From: an uncultured Clostridia bacterium
GTDB taxonomy: Bacteria > Bacillota > Clostridia > Oscillospirales > Acutalibacteraceae
Direction: 5' to 3'
DNA: 64,000 nt
Assembly: GCA_944384905.1 (NCBI GenBank)
Contig: CALWVE010000033.1
Span: 1-64,000, forward strand
Shown here: one piece after another, positions 51,675 through 61,170 of the stretch
How positions within the stretch are numbered: position 1 is the stretch's first letter
Layout: the number at the start of each line of letters is the position of its first letter
Program-made: the position numbers and the translations under genes
The notes under the pieces: model-generated
Seen by the model: the letters and a program-made list of their open reading frames with translations, nothing else
Databases searched by the model: none
Told to the model about the DNA's origin: nothing

Positions 51675-53441
51675 TTATTTCTTCTGATTTCTCAGTGATT
51701 CAATGTATTTAGAAAGTTCCTGCGGATCGGCGGAACGCGCCGATTCGGAATCCGGCCGCCCGGAGGCTGCCCGGATCACGCGGATACAAGCCGCGGCGTC
51801 TTCCCGTGTAGGCGGAATCTCGCTATATCGTGCCAGAATCCGCGCCACGGCGGAAATCTCGTCCTGTGTCAGTTCTCCGGAAAAATCAGCCAGAGAAACC
51901 GATGCGGAATATAGCATTTTACTTAAAACGGCATGATATACACGTCGGTTGAAATTTGTGACAAAATCCTCGGGTTTCAGCCGTTCCCGGCAGAAATCTG
52001 CCCCATCCGGATGGCAAAACAAGTACGCAAGGATCGTTTCTTCGGCGTTTGCCGCCCGCAGATGCTTCTGCTTTTCCTTATTCACGGGGTCGTTGGCGCC
52101 GGACATTTCGCGGGTCTGTTCCCGGAATTGCTGTTCGCGCACACGCTTGGCCGAACGCCGGGCCGCTTTGGAAGCCTGCGCCAGCACAGCGCTTTTGTCA
52201 ATGCCGATCTCTTCCGCCAGACGCGACGCATAGACTTCCCGTTCGATCGGGTTGTCCATCCCGGCCAGCAATTCGGCGGCCTGCGTCACATACTGAACTC
52301 GCCCGTCGGGGGTATTCAGATTGCAGCGCGCACGGATTTTTGTCAAACGGTAATCTACGTCGTTGCCGCTCGATTCGATCAGCGCCTTAAAGCGCGCGGG
52401 GCCGTCTTTGCCGTAGGTGCGCATAAATTCATCGGGGTCTTTATTTCCCGGGACAGTCATCACGCGCACGTTAAGCCCGGCCTGCCGCAAAATCGGAATC
52501 GCGCGGGACGCGGCTTTTTGTCCGGCCTCGTCGCTGTCGTAACAGATGATCGCTTCTTTGGCATAGCGGGCGATAATCCGCGCCTGCTCGGCCGTAAGCG
52601 CCGTTCCCAGCGACGCGATGGCGGTTCGAAATCCCGCCTGATGCAAGGCGATTACATCCATATAGCCTTCGGCCAGAATCAGCGTATCGCTGTTCTCGTT
52701 TTTGGCAAAGTTCATCGCGAACAAGCCGCTGCTTTTATGGTAGACCGGTGTATCGGATGTGTTGATGTACTTGGGCTTTTCGTTGGTAAGGATTCGTCCG
52801 CCGAACGCCACCACGTTGCCTCTGAGATCGATAATCGGGAACATGGCGCGCGCCGTAAAACGATCGACCGGATAGCCGTTTCTGGAAAGAAACGCCACAT
52901 TGGCCTGCACCATTTCTTCCTTGGAAAAGCCTTTTTTCTTCAGATGGTTGACCAGTTCAAACCGGCCCTCGGGCGCAAAACCCAGCCCGAAATGACGGAT
53001 GGTCGACGGAGAAAGCCCGCGGCGGGTAAAATAATCCAGACCGGCTTTTCCCTGCGGCGAAAGCAGCACAGTATGATAAAAACGGGCAGTTTCGCGGTTG
53101 ACTTCCAACACACGGCGGCGCAGATTCGCCATAGAATCATCCACCGCATTTTCCGGCACGGTAAGCCCTGCACGCTGCGCCAGCAGACGAACGGCTTCCA
53201 TGTAATCGAGATTTTCGATCCGGCGGATAAAGGTAATCACATCGCCGCCCACATTACAGCCGAAACAGTAGAAAGAACCGTTTTCGGGATAAATATTGAA
53301 CGACGGCGTTTTTTCGTTATGAAACGGGCACAGCCCGATATAGTTGCGCCCACGTCTTTTCAGCGTAACATAAGAAGAAACCACGTCGGTGATATCGCAG
53401 CGCGATTTCAGTTCCTGCAAAAAAGAATCCGGTAAAGGCAC
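51675..53441 (-). CDS. dnaG: DNA primase (DnaG)
   Basis: 588 residues. In order: the CHC2 zinc finger '[11 protein letters not shown]' ... 'CFGCNVGGD' (about 35-70), the primase core with Toprim '[18 protein letters not shown]' (about 260-280) and '[11 protein letters not shown]', and the C-terminal DnaB-interacting region. The start is a GTG eight bases after AAAGGAGG; an upstream start would overlap that site. It sits 186 bases... (coupled) between dgt and rpoD: 48 bases after dgt and 26 before rpoD. Confidence 0.97.
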   Translation of the reverse strand: MPLPDSFLQELKSRCDITDVVSSYVTLKRRGRNYIGLCPFHNEKTPSFNIYPENGSFYCFGCNVGGDVITFIRRIENLDYMEAVRLLAQRAGLTVPENAVDDSMANLRRRVLEVNRETARFYHTVLLSPQGKAGLDYFTRRGLSPSTIRHFGLGFAPEGRFELVNHLKKKGFSKEEMVQANVAFLSRNGYPVDRFTARAMFPIIDLRGNVVAFGGRILTNEKPKYINTSDTPVYHKSSGLFAMNFAKNENSDTLILAEGYMDVIALHQAGFRTAIASLGTALTAEQARIIARYAKEAIICYDSDEAGQKAASRAIPILRQAGLNVRVMTVPGNKDPDEFMRTYGKDGPARFKALIESSGNDVDYRLTKIRARCNLNTPDGRVQYVTQAAELLAGMDNPIEREVYASRLAEEIGIDKSAVLAQASKAARRSAKRVREQQFREQTREMSGANDPVNKEKQKHLRAANAEETILAYLFCHPDGADFCRERLKPEDFVTNFNRRVYHAVLSKMLYSASVSLADFSGELTQDEISAVARILARYSEIPPTREDAAACIRVIRAASGRPDSESARSADPQELSKYIESLRNQKK

Positions 53442-53489
53442 TTTTGAAACCTCCTTTCTGCCTGAACACAAAATCAAATGGCAAAAGGT

Positions 53490-54503
53490 TTAAAAATGCA
53501 GCTCCCATGCCTGTGGAATAAACAGATGCTGATAGGTTGCCACGGCAAAACGATCGGTCATGCCCGCAATATAGTCGCAGGCGGCGCGGTCATAGCCGTC
53601 TTCTTCGGCGATGATCCGAAGATCTTCGGGCAGATGCTCGGGCCTGCGATAATACTGGAAAAGATCTTCCATCAAACGCGGCACCTTGGCCTCTTCCTTT
53701 TTGGCATAGGGATTTTTATAAACCGACTCCCACATAAAAGCGTAAAGAAGATCAAACGCTTCCTGCGTCTGCCGGTCCATACCCACGGTATCCCCGGGGC
53801 TGTTTTCTACAACAGAGGTTACCAGCGAAGTGATCCGCCGGGTTTTGGTGTCACCCAGTATGCGTTTCGCCCGGGCTGGAATGTCTTCTTCCCGGATGGC
53901 CGCGGCACGCACGGCGTCGTCGATATCATGATTGATATAGGCGATCCGGTCGGCCAGGCGAACGATCCGCCCCTCTTTGGTGGCGGCTTCTTCGCCGGTG
54001 GTGTGGTGCAGAATTCCGTCGCGCACTTCCCAGGTAAGATTCAGGCCGAGCCCGCCTTTTTCCAGGCGTTCCACCACACGGACACTCTGTTCATAATGGC
54101 GGAAACCGCCGTCGCACAGCTCGTTGAGCACCCGCTCCCCGGCATGTCCAAACGGGGTATGTCCCAGATCATGCGCCAGGGCAATGGCTTCGGTGAGATC
54201 TTCGTTGAGCCGCAGTGCACGCGCAATCGTGCGCGCAATCTGCGAAACCTCCAGCGTATGCGTCAGCCGGGTGCGATAATGATCGCCGACCGGCGAAAGA
54301 AAAACCTGCGTTTTATGTTTCAGACGTCGAAATGCCTTACAGTGAATAACCCGATCGCGGTCTCTTTGATAAACCGTGCGCAGCGGATCTTCCGGCTCAA
54401 ACCGCTCGCGCCCGCGCGAATTCGCCGAAAAAGCGGCCTGCGGACACAAAAGATAGGCCTCCGCCTGCTGGGTATATTCCCGGGGCAATAAGGATGAATC
54501 CAT
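53490..54503 (-). CDS. dgt: Deoxyguanosinetriphosphate triphosphohydrolase (Dgt-like)
   Basis: 337 residues. HD-domain dNTPase with 'KHKTQVF', 'RLTHTLEVSQIARTIA' and 'ALAHDLGHTPFGHAGE', giving the H...HD...D metal set. It releases tripolyphosphate from dGTP or other dNTPs. In Firmicutes it often stands directly upstream of dnaG-rpoD, as here. The ATG at 54503 follows GGAGGT by eight bases. Confidence 0.94.
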   Translation of the reverse strand: MDSSLLPREYTQQAEAYLLCPQAAFSANSRGRERFEPEDPLRTVYQRDRDRVIHCKAFRRLKHKTQVFLSPVGDHYRTRLTHTLEVSQIARTIARALRLNEDLTEAIALAHDLGHTPFGHAGERVLNELCDGGFRHYEQSVRVVERLEKGGLGLNLTWEVRDGILHHTTGEEAATKEGRIVRLADRIAYINHDIDDAVRAAAIREEDIPARAKRILGDTKTRRITSLVTSVVENSPGDTVGMDRQTQEAFDLLYAFMWESVYKNPYAKKEEAKVPRLMEDLFQYYRRPEHLPEDLRIIAEEDGYDRAACDYIAGMTDRFAVATYQHLFIPQAWELHF

Positions 54504-54568
54504 TCCTCCCACCTCCGTTCTGATAATATATACGCGGTTTTTTAAAAAAACACTCTTTTTTATTTAAA

Positions 54569-55204
54569 TTAAATTTCTTCCGGAGAAAAAGCAAAATAAC
54601 GCGAGCCTTCCTCTTTCACCGTGCTGCTGCCGTTGGTTGCATCGGCCAAAGCCTTTTCAAAAGCCGGCAGACCTTCCGGCGCCATATGGAAAGAAATCGT
54701 AACGGCATCGTCGTAAACCGTATCGTCGATAATGCCGCCGTGTTCGGGAACCAGCGACGCCAACCGGCCGTAAAACGTATACGCGCAGCGCACGGAAAGC
54801 AGCAAACATTCTTTCATCACCTGCACGCCGGCCGCTTTTACGGCAATGGAAGCGCCGTGCGAATATGCGCGAACCAAGCCCCCGCCGCCCAGCAGAATGC
54901 CGCCGAAATAGCGGGTCACGACGATAACAGCGTCCGTGATGCCCGGCTTACGCAAGACATCCAGAACCGGCACGCCCGCCGTTCCCTGCGGCTCACCGTC
55001 ATCGGAATAGCGCATGATCCCGCCCTCGCGCAGAATATAGGCGTATACATTGTGGGATGCATCCCAATGTTTGGAACGGATTTCCTGAATAAACGCCAGC
55101 GCTTCCTCTTCCGTTTGAACCGGACGGCAATAGCCGATAAAACGCGAACGCTTTTCTACAAAAGCATCCTCTCCCGGCGCCGCCACGGTGGTATACTGAG
55201 CCAT
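54569..55204 (-). CDS. YigZ/IMPACT family protein
   Basis: 211 residues. N-terminal UPF0029/IMPACT domain (about 1-130): 'EKRSRFIGYCRPV', 'YSDDGEPQGTAGVPVLDVL' and 'VTRYFGGILLGGGGLVRAY'. A C-terminal DUF1949-like domain (about 135-200) follows. The family is linked to translation stress but has no settled function in bacteria. GGGAGGGG is upstream of the ATG. It is 57 bases before dgt. Confidence 0.92.
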   Translation of the reverse strand: MAQYTTVAAPGEDAFVEKRSRFIGYCRPVQTEEEALAFIQEIRSKHWDASHNVYAYILREGGIMRYSDDGEPQGTAGVPVLDVLRKPGITDAVIVVTRYFGGILLGGGGLVRAYSHGASIAVKAAGVQVMKECLLLSVRCAYTFYGRLASLVPEHGGIIDDTVYDDAVTISFHMAPEGLPAFEKALADATNGSSTVKEEGSRYFAFSPEEI

Positions 55205-55241
55205 ATCGATTCCCCTCCCTTACAAAACACGGTAAAATGAA

Positions 55242-55268
55242 AACAGCGGCACGAAATGTGCCGCCGTT
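55242..55268 (-). terminator. Terminator after rpmE
   Basis: Stem CAGCGGCAC / GTGCCGCCG (with one G-T or mismatch; 55244-55266) and the minus-strand tail TTTTCATTTT (55243-55234). It is about 20 bases past the rpmE stop. Confidence 0.8.
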
Positions 55269-55286
55269 GTTTCACAGAGAAAACTC

Positions 55287-55487
55287 TTATTTGAGGCCGT
55301 AGCGCTTCTTGAACATATCGACGCGTCCGCTGGTATCAACCAGTTTCTGCTTGCCGGTAAAGAACGGATGGCACTTGGAGCAAATTTCAACATGAATGTC
55401 TTTTTTGGTGGAACGTGTTTTAATCACGTTGCCGCAGGCACATGTGATCGTTGTTTCCTCGTAGACCGGATGCGTATTCTCTTTCAT
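55287..55487 (-). CDS. rpmE: 50S ribosomal protein L31, zinc-binding (RpmE)
   Basis: 66 residues. The zinc-ribbon form: 'CACGNV' and '[12 protein letters not shown]' supply four cysteines (C15, C17, C36, C39 approximately). '[22 protein letters not shown]' is the family's core. AAAGGAGG precedes the ATG. Single-gene unit with its own promoter and terminator. Confidence 0.96.
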   Translation of the reverse strand: MKENTHPVYEETTITCACGNVIKTRSTKKDIHVEICSKCHPFFTGKQKLVDTSGRVDMFKKRYGLK

Positions 55488-55565
55488 GGCTCTTCCTCCT
55501 TTGAATAGGATTACAAAAATACGTTTGACCTAAACGAAGCCGCGGCACACTGCCGCAACATAAAG

Positions 55566-55594
55566 ATAATAGCACAACAAAAAGGAAAATGCAA
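55566..55594 (-). promoter_or_regulatory. Promoter of rpmE
   Basis: On the minus strand: -35 TTGCAT (55594-55589), 17-base spacer, -10 TATTAT (55571-55566), with TGTGC before the -10 (extended -10). Confidence 0.7.
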
Positions 55595-55619
55595 GGAAAA
55601 AATCAAAAAAATACGGAAT

Positions 55620-56510
55620 TTATCCCTGCCAGCCCAGATAATCGACGTAATCTTCCACGGTCATGTCCAATCGGCGCATCTGACGTGCATGTGCGCTGCC
55701 GACATAGCGGATCACCGTAAGATCCGCTTCCATTCCGGTGGAAACTTCGCCGTTTGCGGGATATCTGAAAACAAAACCGTAGGTAATGGCAAAATTATTC
55801 AGCCACTGATACGCTTCACTCTTGGTGAAATCACCGCTCGAAGCCAGGCGCACACACAATCCTGTCTGGAAATCGCACATACCCGGGCGGCCCACCTGTT
55901 TTTCCGCTGTGGTCATCGCCATGATATGGGTCATGCCGGACTGTTCCAGCCGAGACACCGCTTCATTGAAAAGCGTTTCCTGTTCTTCATAAGAAACATA
56001 GCCGCCGGAAAATTCCAGCGTAACACCGTCTTTCGCGGCTGCATCCACCATAGCCTGAAGCGCAGGCACAATCCGCTCATCCACTGAAACACCCTGGAAA
56101 GATGCAAGCTCGGGTACATCATCCGCCGGAGCCGAATGATCTTTATTGATCAGTTTCAGCGAAATGCTGTCGGCATAAACAGGCAGACCGTTTTCGTCGT
56201 AGGTGACGGCCGGTTCCACCGAAACCGTCGACTCTTCGGAAGAAGCAGACGAAGAGCTGCCGGAAAGCATAGAAGAAACTTCCTTTTGCTGCTTGAGATA
56301 CGGAAGAATTCCGTTTGTGGTCACATAAATGCCGAAAGCCACAACAACAAGCGCCAACAAAACGCCGAAAATTTTCAGAAATCTTCCCATCCAAAGCACA
56401 TCGGCATAGTCGCGATAAGCATTAAATTTTGTTTTGGGCCGTTTAGGCGGCGGCACCGGGCGGCCACTCGATTCCCGATACCGTTTAGGTCTGGAATGTT
56501 TTGGTTTCAT
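55620..56510 (-). CDS. VanY-like (peptidase M15B fold) protein lacking zinc ligands
   Basis: 296 residues. Basic N-terminus, one membrane helix (about 43-65), a Ser/Glu-rich linker, then a D-Ala-D-Ala carboxypeptidase (VanY) fold. The fold's landmarks are present ('FSGGYVSYEEQ', 'CDFQTGLCV' 212-220, 'FVFRYPANGEVSTG', 'RYVG' 268-271). But where VanY has S-E-H-Q-T-G-x-A-x-D this protein has F214 and R221, and where VanY has E-P-W-H it has D263-L-T-V266. All three metal ligands (His, Asp, His) are replaced. It is probably a non-catalytic cell-wall protein. Confidence 0.78.
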   Translation of the reverse strand: MKPKHSRPKRYRESSGRPVPPPKRPKTKFNAYRDYADVLWMGRFLKIFGVLLALVVVAFGIYVTTNGILPYLKQQKEVSSMLSGSSSSASSEESTVSVEPAVTYDENGLPVYADSISLKLINKDHSAPADDVPELASFQGVSVDERIVPALQAMVDAAAKDGVTLEFSGGYVSYEEQETLFNEAVSRLEQSGMTHIMAMTTAEKQVGRPGMCDFQTGLCVRLASSGDFTKSEAYQWLNNFAITYGFVFRYPANGEVSTGMEADLTVIRYVGSAHARQMRRLDMTVEDYVDYLGWQG

Positions 56511-56671
56511 AAATCCCTCTGTATCATCTATACAAAATACAATTCTATTATTTCACAGTCGCAACACAACGTCAAGGGGAAGCAAAAAAAGATTCCTACT
56601 GGATTTTCCGCGCGGGCTGTGCTATACTGGTGCCATCAAAATCTCTGTTATTTTGAGGAGGCGTATTGAAC

Positions 56672-57553
56672 ATGAAGCAAATCAAAATCGGTACCTGTAT
56701 TCCGGGTAATCAGGCCCCCGAATGGATTCCCCATATGATCGCGGCAGGTTATGAATCCGTATCCATCAACTTCCACATGTCTTTGGGCGGCGTGGATTTG
56801 AAAGAATACCATCATGTTATCCGCGAAGCGCTGGGCGATTCCGGCGTTGGCGTGGGTTCCATCGGTTTTTACTGCAATGCGCTGCAAAATGAAGAACAGC
56901 GCAAAACGCTGGAAACCGCCATTGATGTAGCCCATCTCTATGGCACCAACATGGTGAGTACCTTTGCCGGCGCATTGGACGGCGAAAGCGTAGAAGCCGC
57001 TATCCCCCGCTTTAAGGAAGTTTTCGGTGAGCTGACCCGCCGTGCGGAAGACCGCGGTGTAAAACTCGTGATCGAAAACTGCCCGATGGGCGGAACCTGG
57101 AGACGCTGCACCTGCAACATCGGCTTTAACCCCAAGGCATGGGAGCTGATGTTCGACGCCGTACCCAGCGACGCTTTGGGTCTGGAATGGGAACCGGCTC
57201 ATCAGATGGGCCAGCTGATCGATCCCGTTGCCCAGCTGCGCGAATGGGCCGACAAAGTCTATCACATGCACGGCAAAGACGCCACGGTAGACTGGGACGC
57301 CGTTAAACGCTACGGCATTCACGGCGACAAGCCGTTTGCGTATATGCGCATGCCCGGCTTCGGCGATGTGAACTGGCGTGATATTTTCTTTATTCTGCAT
57401 CAGCACGGCTACGAAAGCGACATCTGCGTAGAAGGCTACCACGACCCGATCTATTCCGGCGAATGGGAAATGACCGCTCAGCTGCATGCACTCAATTATC
57501 TGAAATGGGCGCGCGGCGGCGAATTCGTTCCCAATCCGTGGGATAAAAAGTAA
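56672..57553 (+). CDS. Sugar phosphate isomerase/epimerase-like TIM barrel
   Basis: 293 residues, xylose isomerase-like (AP endonuclease 2) barrel. Metal-site residues are likely in 'VIENCP' (Glu), 'LEWEPAHQ', 'MHGKDA' (His) and 'CVEGYHDP' (Glu). It belongs to the COG1082 group, whose members work on inositols, tagatose-type sugars or related acids; the substrate is unknown. The ATG at 56672 has GAGGAGG ten bases upstream; a TTG six bases earlier is less favoured. An extended -10 (TGCTATACT) lies upstream. Single-gene unit. Confidence 0.85.
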   Translation: MKQIKIGTCIPGNQAPEWIPHMIAAGYESVSINFHMSLGGVDLKEYHHVIREALGDSGVGVGSIGFYCNALQNEEQRKTLETAIDVAHLYGTNMVSTFAGALDGESVEAAIPRFKEVFGELTRRAEDRGVKLVIENCPMGGTWRRCTCNIGFNPKAWELMFDAVPSDALGLEWEPAHQMGQLIDPVAQLREWADKVYHMHGKDATVDWDAVKRYGIHGDKPFAYMRMPGFGDVNWRDIFFILHQHGYESDICVEGYHDPIYSGEWEMTAQLHALNYLKWARGGEFVPNPWDKK

Positions 57554-57576
57554 ACTTAGCTTTGGCTTATGCAAAA

Positions 57577-57604
57577 GCAGGAATTCCTCATCCGGAATTC
57601 CTGC
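57577..57604. terminator. Bidirectional terminator between the isomerase-like and ABC permease genes
   Basis: Perfect 11-bp stem GCAGGAATTCC (57577-57587) / GGAATTCCTGC (57594-57604), 6-base loop, T6 on the plus strand and a shorter TTTTGC tail on the minus strand. Confidence 0.9.
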
Positions 57605-57653
57605 TTTTTTATTTCAACCTTTTTCAAGCACAGCCGCAAACAACTTTTGCGCG

Positions 57654-59723
57654 TTACGATTCCGCATAATAAACGGAACGAATAAATTCAACCAATTCAG
57701 GGTTTTGGGTTCCGGAGAAGTTAATTTCTACACGCACACCAAGCTCATCGGTATCCACGGAATCATCCAGCAAACCGATCCAATCCGAATCCGCAATGGA
57801 CTGCGGCAAGGCAGATTCGAGGTAGATTGTACCCATGGCAGTAGGCGTGTAATTTTCCATATCGATCGGAGTGAGTTCCTTCAGCAGGGCAACCAATTCG
57901 CTTTTCTGCTGCGGCGTCAGATCGTTCCAGAAAATAAACATATTTTCGCTTTTGTAAATATCGCCGTACTTGCTCTCGAGTTCCTCATACTTTTTGTCGT
58001 ATGCGTCTCCGGTGAGTTTTTCCAGCTCGGCTACTTCTTCTGCATGTACGTACGTATTGTAATCGATTTCCAGCGATTTGATCTGATTTAGCAGATCGGA
58101 ATAGCCAAACGTATCTTCACCGACATAAGGAACTTCATTCAGACGCTGTTCAAACGCCTTAACCTCGTCATCGCGATTCTGTTTATACAGCGAGATCAGC
58201 CGATACTGACGTACAACCTTACTGCCGTCTTCCAGATAATACGTGAACTGAATCCGGTGTCCAAAGGAGAAGCTATCAGAAAGCGGATTAAGTGAACCCG
58301 ATACCATGCGGGTCAGGTCTTTCTGCAGCTGAATAACCTTTTCGATGTTTTCTTCTCCGGTATAGCATTCATTCAGATCGGCCAAACGTCTGCCGTCTTC
58401 ATCAACCAGCGAATATTCCAAATCCCGCGGCGCTAATTCCGTATTGACATCTGCCGCGCCATTATAGGCATATTCTGTTGCAACCATGGAGCCCATATTC
58501 GAAACGGTACAGTATTTCACGTCCGAAGCTTTCGGAGCGGTATAGCCGTATCCGAACAAGCCGAAACAGGAAATAAAATAGAACGCGAAGAACGCAGCGA
58601 CGAACACGCCGTATGTGATTGTTCCGCGGGCAAAATGACGCAGACCGCGCGAATACAGCGCTTCCACAACGGTGTTGGCAGCCAGAGCGCCCAGCAAAGC
58701 AAACAGGATAAAGACCAGATCCGACTGATAGATCAGAGCGGCGATATACCCCAGACCGAATGCACTGGAAGCGGAAACCAGGAACTTCATGCCTTCTTTC
58801 AGCGGCGAGAACGAATAGGTGCTCTCGGCATATTCGCTCTTGCGGCGCTTATACAGCAGCAGAGAAGCGACAATCAGCAAAACGGTGAGGAAAATCCACC
58901 AGATTGTAAAGGAAAGCGGAACACGTGATTGCAAAGCTGTAATCGAATTCGCTTGCTCTAATGTCCAATAGCTTTGCAGCAAATAAGCGGCAAACGGCGA
59001 AAACGCCGTAATCACAGTAACGTCGGCCGAGAAAAGATAACCCGGTACAACGGCTTCCAGAAAAGCCTGCATCAAAAGGAGCAAAACGGGATAGGCCACC
59101 GAAAGGATAGAAGCCGAAACCACGGCGTCCATCATCGTTCCGCTTGCCACACACATGAACATGACAAAGGCAAAGCACGAAACCATGCCAAGCAGCAGAT
59201 AAAACAGCTGCGTAAATACAAAGGAGAACATCATCCCCCAGTAAGCGCCGGTGTTTCCCGCAATCAGCGCAGTCATCAGCGTGCAGACCACCACGGGAAC
59301 CGCCAGCAGGGTAAGCCCCGACAAAAAGTTGGCCGCCAAAAACGGTACACGGCGCACCGGCAACGCATGGAACGTATCGACGCTGCGCTTTCTGTGCATA
59401 AAACCAAACAGGCCCATGCCAAACACCGCAGAGAAAATGATAGCAAGCGGCTTAAGAACAAAGGTAAACAGAAGTACCAGAACCGACTGATAAGCGGATG
59501 TGATATACAAACGCGTCTCTTCGGAAAGCTGACTGAGGAATACCTGTGTTTCACTGTTGATATTCAGACGGATCGCGCTGGAGATCAGCATAAACAGAAC
59601 CGGAAGGAACAAAAGCATCAATCCGGCATACAGGAAAAACGGGCCTCGGCATTTACGCAGCCCATAGCGCCAGGTTGCACCAAACAGGCGGGGAGGTTTA
59701 TTTGAGGATGTTTTCAAGGTCAT
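57654..59723 (-). CDS. ABC transporter permease with large extracytoplasmic domain (YtrC/DUF6449-like)
   Basis: 689 residues. About six membrane helices in the first 300 residues and one or two near 320-410, then a long C-terminal soluble part (about 410-689) that should face outside. The pattern fits permeases of YtrBCD-type systems of Clostridia. The ATG at 59723 lies nine bases after GGAGG and overlaps the ATPase gene by 26 bases. A cell-wall antibiotic or lipid substrate is inferred only from the GntR-ABC context. Confidence 0.8.
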   Translation of the reverse strand: MTLKTSSNKPPRLFGATWRYGLRKCRGPFFLYAGLMLLFLPVLFMLISSAIRLNINSETQVFLSQLSEETRLYITSAYQSVLVLLFTFVLKPLAIIFSAVFGMGLFGFMHRKRSVDTFHALPVRRVPFLAANFLSGLTLLAVPVVVCTLMTALIAGNTGAYWGMMFSFVFTQLFYLLLGMVSCFAFVMFMCVASGTMMDAVVSASILSVAYPVLLLLMQAFLEAVVPGYLFSADVTVITAFSPFAAYLLQSYWTLEQANSITALQSRVPLSFTIWWIFLTVLLIVASLLLYKRRKSEYAESTYSFSPLKEGMKFLVSASSAFGLGYIAALIYQSDLVFILFALLGALAANTVVEALYSRGLRHFARGTITYGVFVAAFFAFYFISCFGLFGYGYTAPKASDVKYCTVSNMGSMVATEYAYNGAADVNTELAPRDLEYSLVDEDGRRLADLNECYTGEENIEKVIQLQKDLTRMVSGSLNPLSDSFSFGHRIQFTYYLEDGSKVVRQYRLISLYKQNRDDEVKAFEQRLNEVPYVGEDTFGYSDLLNQIKSLEIDYNTYVHAEEVAELEKLTGDAYDKKYEELESKYGDIYKSENMFIFWNDLTPQQKSELVALLKELTPIDMENYTPTAMGTIYLESALPQSIADSDWIGLLDDSVDTDELGVRVEINFSGTQNPELVEFIRSVYYAES

Positions 59724-60600
59724 AACCGGCCGCCTCCATTTCATTGATAAAGACTTCTTCCAGCGAAAGCGGAAGCGTTTCGAAGAAGATCGGGTGTAAA
59801 CTTTCGAACACGCGGTTGATTTCGCGCTCTTCCCCGCGCACCACCAGATTCAGCAAAGAGCCCTTGGCTTCCCAAGTGACAATATCCAGCTGCTGTTTGA
59901 GCTGTTCGATCTCGGGCATGGGCCGGAAAGCCGCCTGGATTTTATGAATGCCCAATTTGATGGAATCGAGGTCTTTTTCCAGCACAATCCCGCCGCGGTG
60001 GAGCATACCGATATAATCGCAAAAATCCTCCAGCTCGCGCAGGTTGTGCGACGCGATTACCACGCTCATGTTCCGCTCGGCTACTTCGCCCGAAACGATA
60101 CGCTTGAGCAGCTGACGCATGACAGGATCAAGTCCGTCGAAAATTTCGTCCATAATCAGATAATCCGGGCAGCAGGAAACCGCGCAGATGAGCGCGCACT
60201 GGCGCTGCATACCTTTGCTCATTTCCGAAAGGCGCTGTTTTTTGCCTACCGGGAAAATGCGGCTCAGGTATTCGAACTTTTCTTTGCTCCAGCGTCGGTA
60301 GAACCGCGCATAAAACGCCGCCAGGTCCTGCAAAGTCTGGCCGGACTGGAAATAAGGATAATCCGACAAAAAGAAAATTTTCTCTTTAACCGACGGATTT
60401 TCATACGGCGACTCGCCGTCTACGGTCAGGATTCCTCCGTCGCCTTCATACACGCCCACAATGGAACGCAAAAGCGTAGATTTACCGGCACCGTTGGAGC
60501 CAACCAATCCCACAATGACACCCGGTTCCACTTTAAGCGAAATATGATCGAGCGCACAATATGTTCCAAATTTTTTTGTAAATTCACGAATTTCGATCAT
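59698..60600 (-). CDS. ABC transporter ATP-binding protein
   Basis: 300 residues. Walker A 'GLVGSNGAGKSTLLRSI' (about 32-48), signature 'SEMSKGMQRQCALI' (variant of LSGGQ, about 126-139), Walker B 'CPDYLIMDEIFDGLDP' (split), H-loop 'ASHNLREL'. The C-terminal 80 residues are a family extension ('PMPEIEQLKQQLDIVTWEA'). The ATG overlaps the GntR stop (ATGA). It works with the next permease. Confidence 0.93.
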   Translation of the reverse strand: MIEIREFTKKFGTYCALDHISLKVEPGVIVGLVGSNGAGKSTLLRSIVGVYEGDGGILTVDGESPYENPSVKEKIFFLSDYPYFQSGQTLQDLAAFYARFYRRWSKEKFEYLSRIFPVGKKQRLSEMSKGMQRQCALICAVSCCPDYLIMDEIFDGLDPVMRQLLKRIVSGEVAERNMSVVIASHNLRELEDFCDYIGMLHRGGIVLEKDLDSIKLGIHKIQAAFRPMPEIEQLKQQLDIVTWEAKGSLLNLVVRGEEREINRVFESLHPIFFETLPLSLEEVFINEMEAAGYDLENILK

Positions 60601-60977
60601 ACGGCCTCCACCCCTCTCTCGTGAATGTATTGTTCGCAGATTTGCTGAAGGGTTTCGGCTGCAAATCCGCAGTCTAATGCGAAGCCAATGGCTTCGTGCA
60701 GCTTTTCGCGGGCCAACGCCTGCTGTTGTTCCACGGCTTGTGTTTCGCCTGCGATAAACGATCCTTTGCCGGGGACCGAATAGATCACGCCGTCTCGTTC
60801 CAGCATCTGGTACGCTTTCTGTACCGTATTGGGATTGATGCCCAATTCCACAGCCAGGGAACGAACAGCCGGCAATTTTTCATCTTTCTCAAGCGCACCG
60901 GCTGCCGCCATTTTCGTTACCGAACGATACAGCTGTTCGTATATGGGCAAGCCGCTTTTATAATCCAGATAAAACAC
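60597..60977 (-). CDS. GntR-family (YtrA-type) regulator of the ABC operon
   Basis: 126 residues, short GntR: 'LPIYEQLYRSVTKMAAAGALEKDEKLPAVRSLAVELGINPNTVQKAYQMLERDG' (split, about 10-65) plus a short helical end. The start is a GTG nine bases after AAAGGAG, inside a longer open frame whose earlier starts lack a site. Overlap with the ATPase gene shows an operon; it should repress that operon unless an envelope signal relieves it. Confidence 0.93.
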   Translation of the reverse strand: MFYLDYKSGLPIYEQLYRSVTKMAAAGALEKDEKLPAVRSLAVELGINPNTVQKAYQMLERDGVIYSVPGKGSFIAGETQAVEQQQALAREKLHEAIGFALDCGFAAETLQQICEQYIHERGVEAV

Positions 60978-61055
60978 CGCCGCAATCTCCTTTCTCAAAA
61001 TGTACTCCGTGTGTACCAAACGAGTGAACTGTCCTATTGCGCTTAGTACAGTCAT

Positions 61056-61084
61056 ACTCTACCATACCTGTTTCTTCCTGTCAA
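61056..61084 (-). promoter_or_regulatory. Promoter of the GntR-ABC operon
   Basis: On the minus strand: perfect -35 TTGACA (61084-61079), 17-base spacer, -10 TAGAGT (61061-61056). Downstream, GTACTAA (61049-61043) and TTTGGTAC (61023-61016) are near-inverted and may be the GntR site. Confidence 0.65.
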
Positions 61085-61118
61085 GGCATTCTGCAAATTT
61101 TCATTTCTTTTTTGCATA

Positions 61119-61151
61119 CAAAAATCCCGGCCGCTTGCATTGCGACCGGGA
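61119..61151 (-). terminator. Terminator after the P-type ATPase gene
   Basis: Stem TCCCGGCCGC (61125-61134) / GCGACCGGGA (61142-61151), one mismatch, and T5 on the minus strand. Confidence 0.8.
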
Positions 61152-61170
61152 AACTGATACAATAGGTCAA

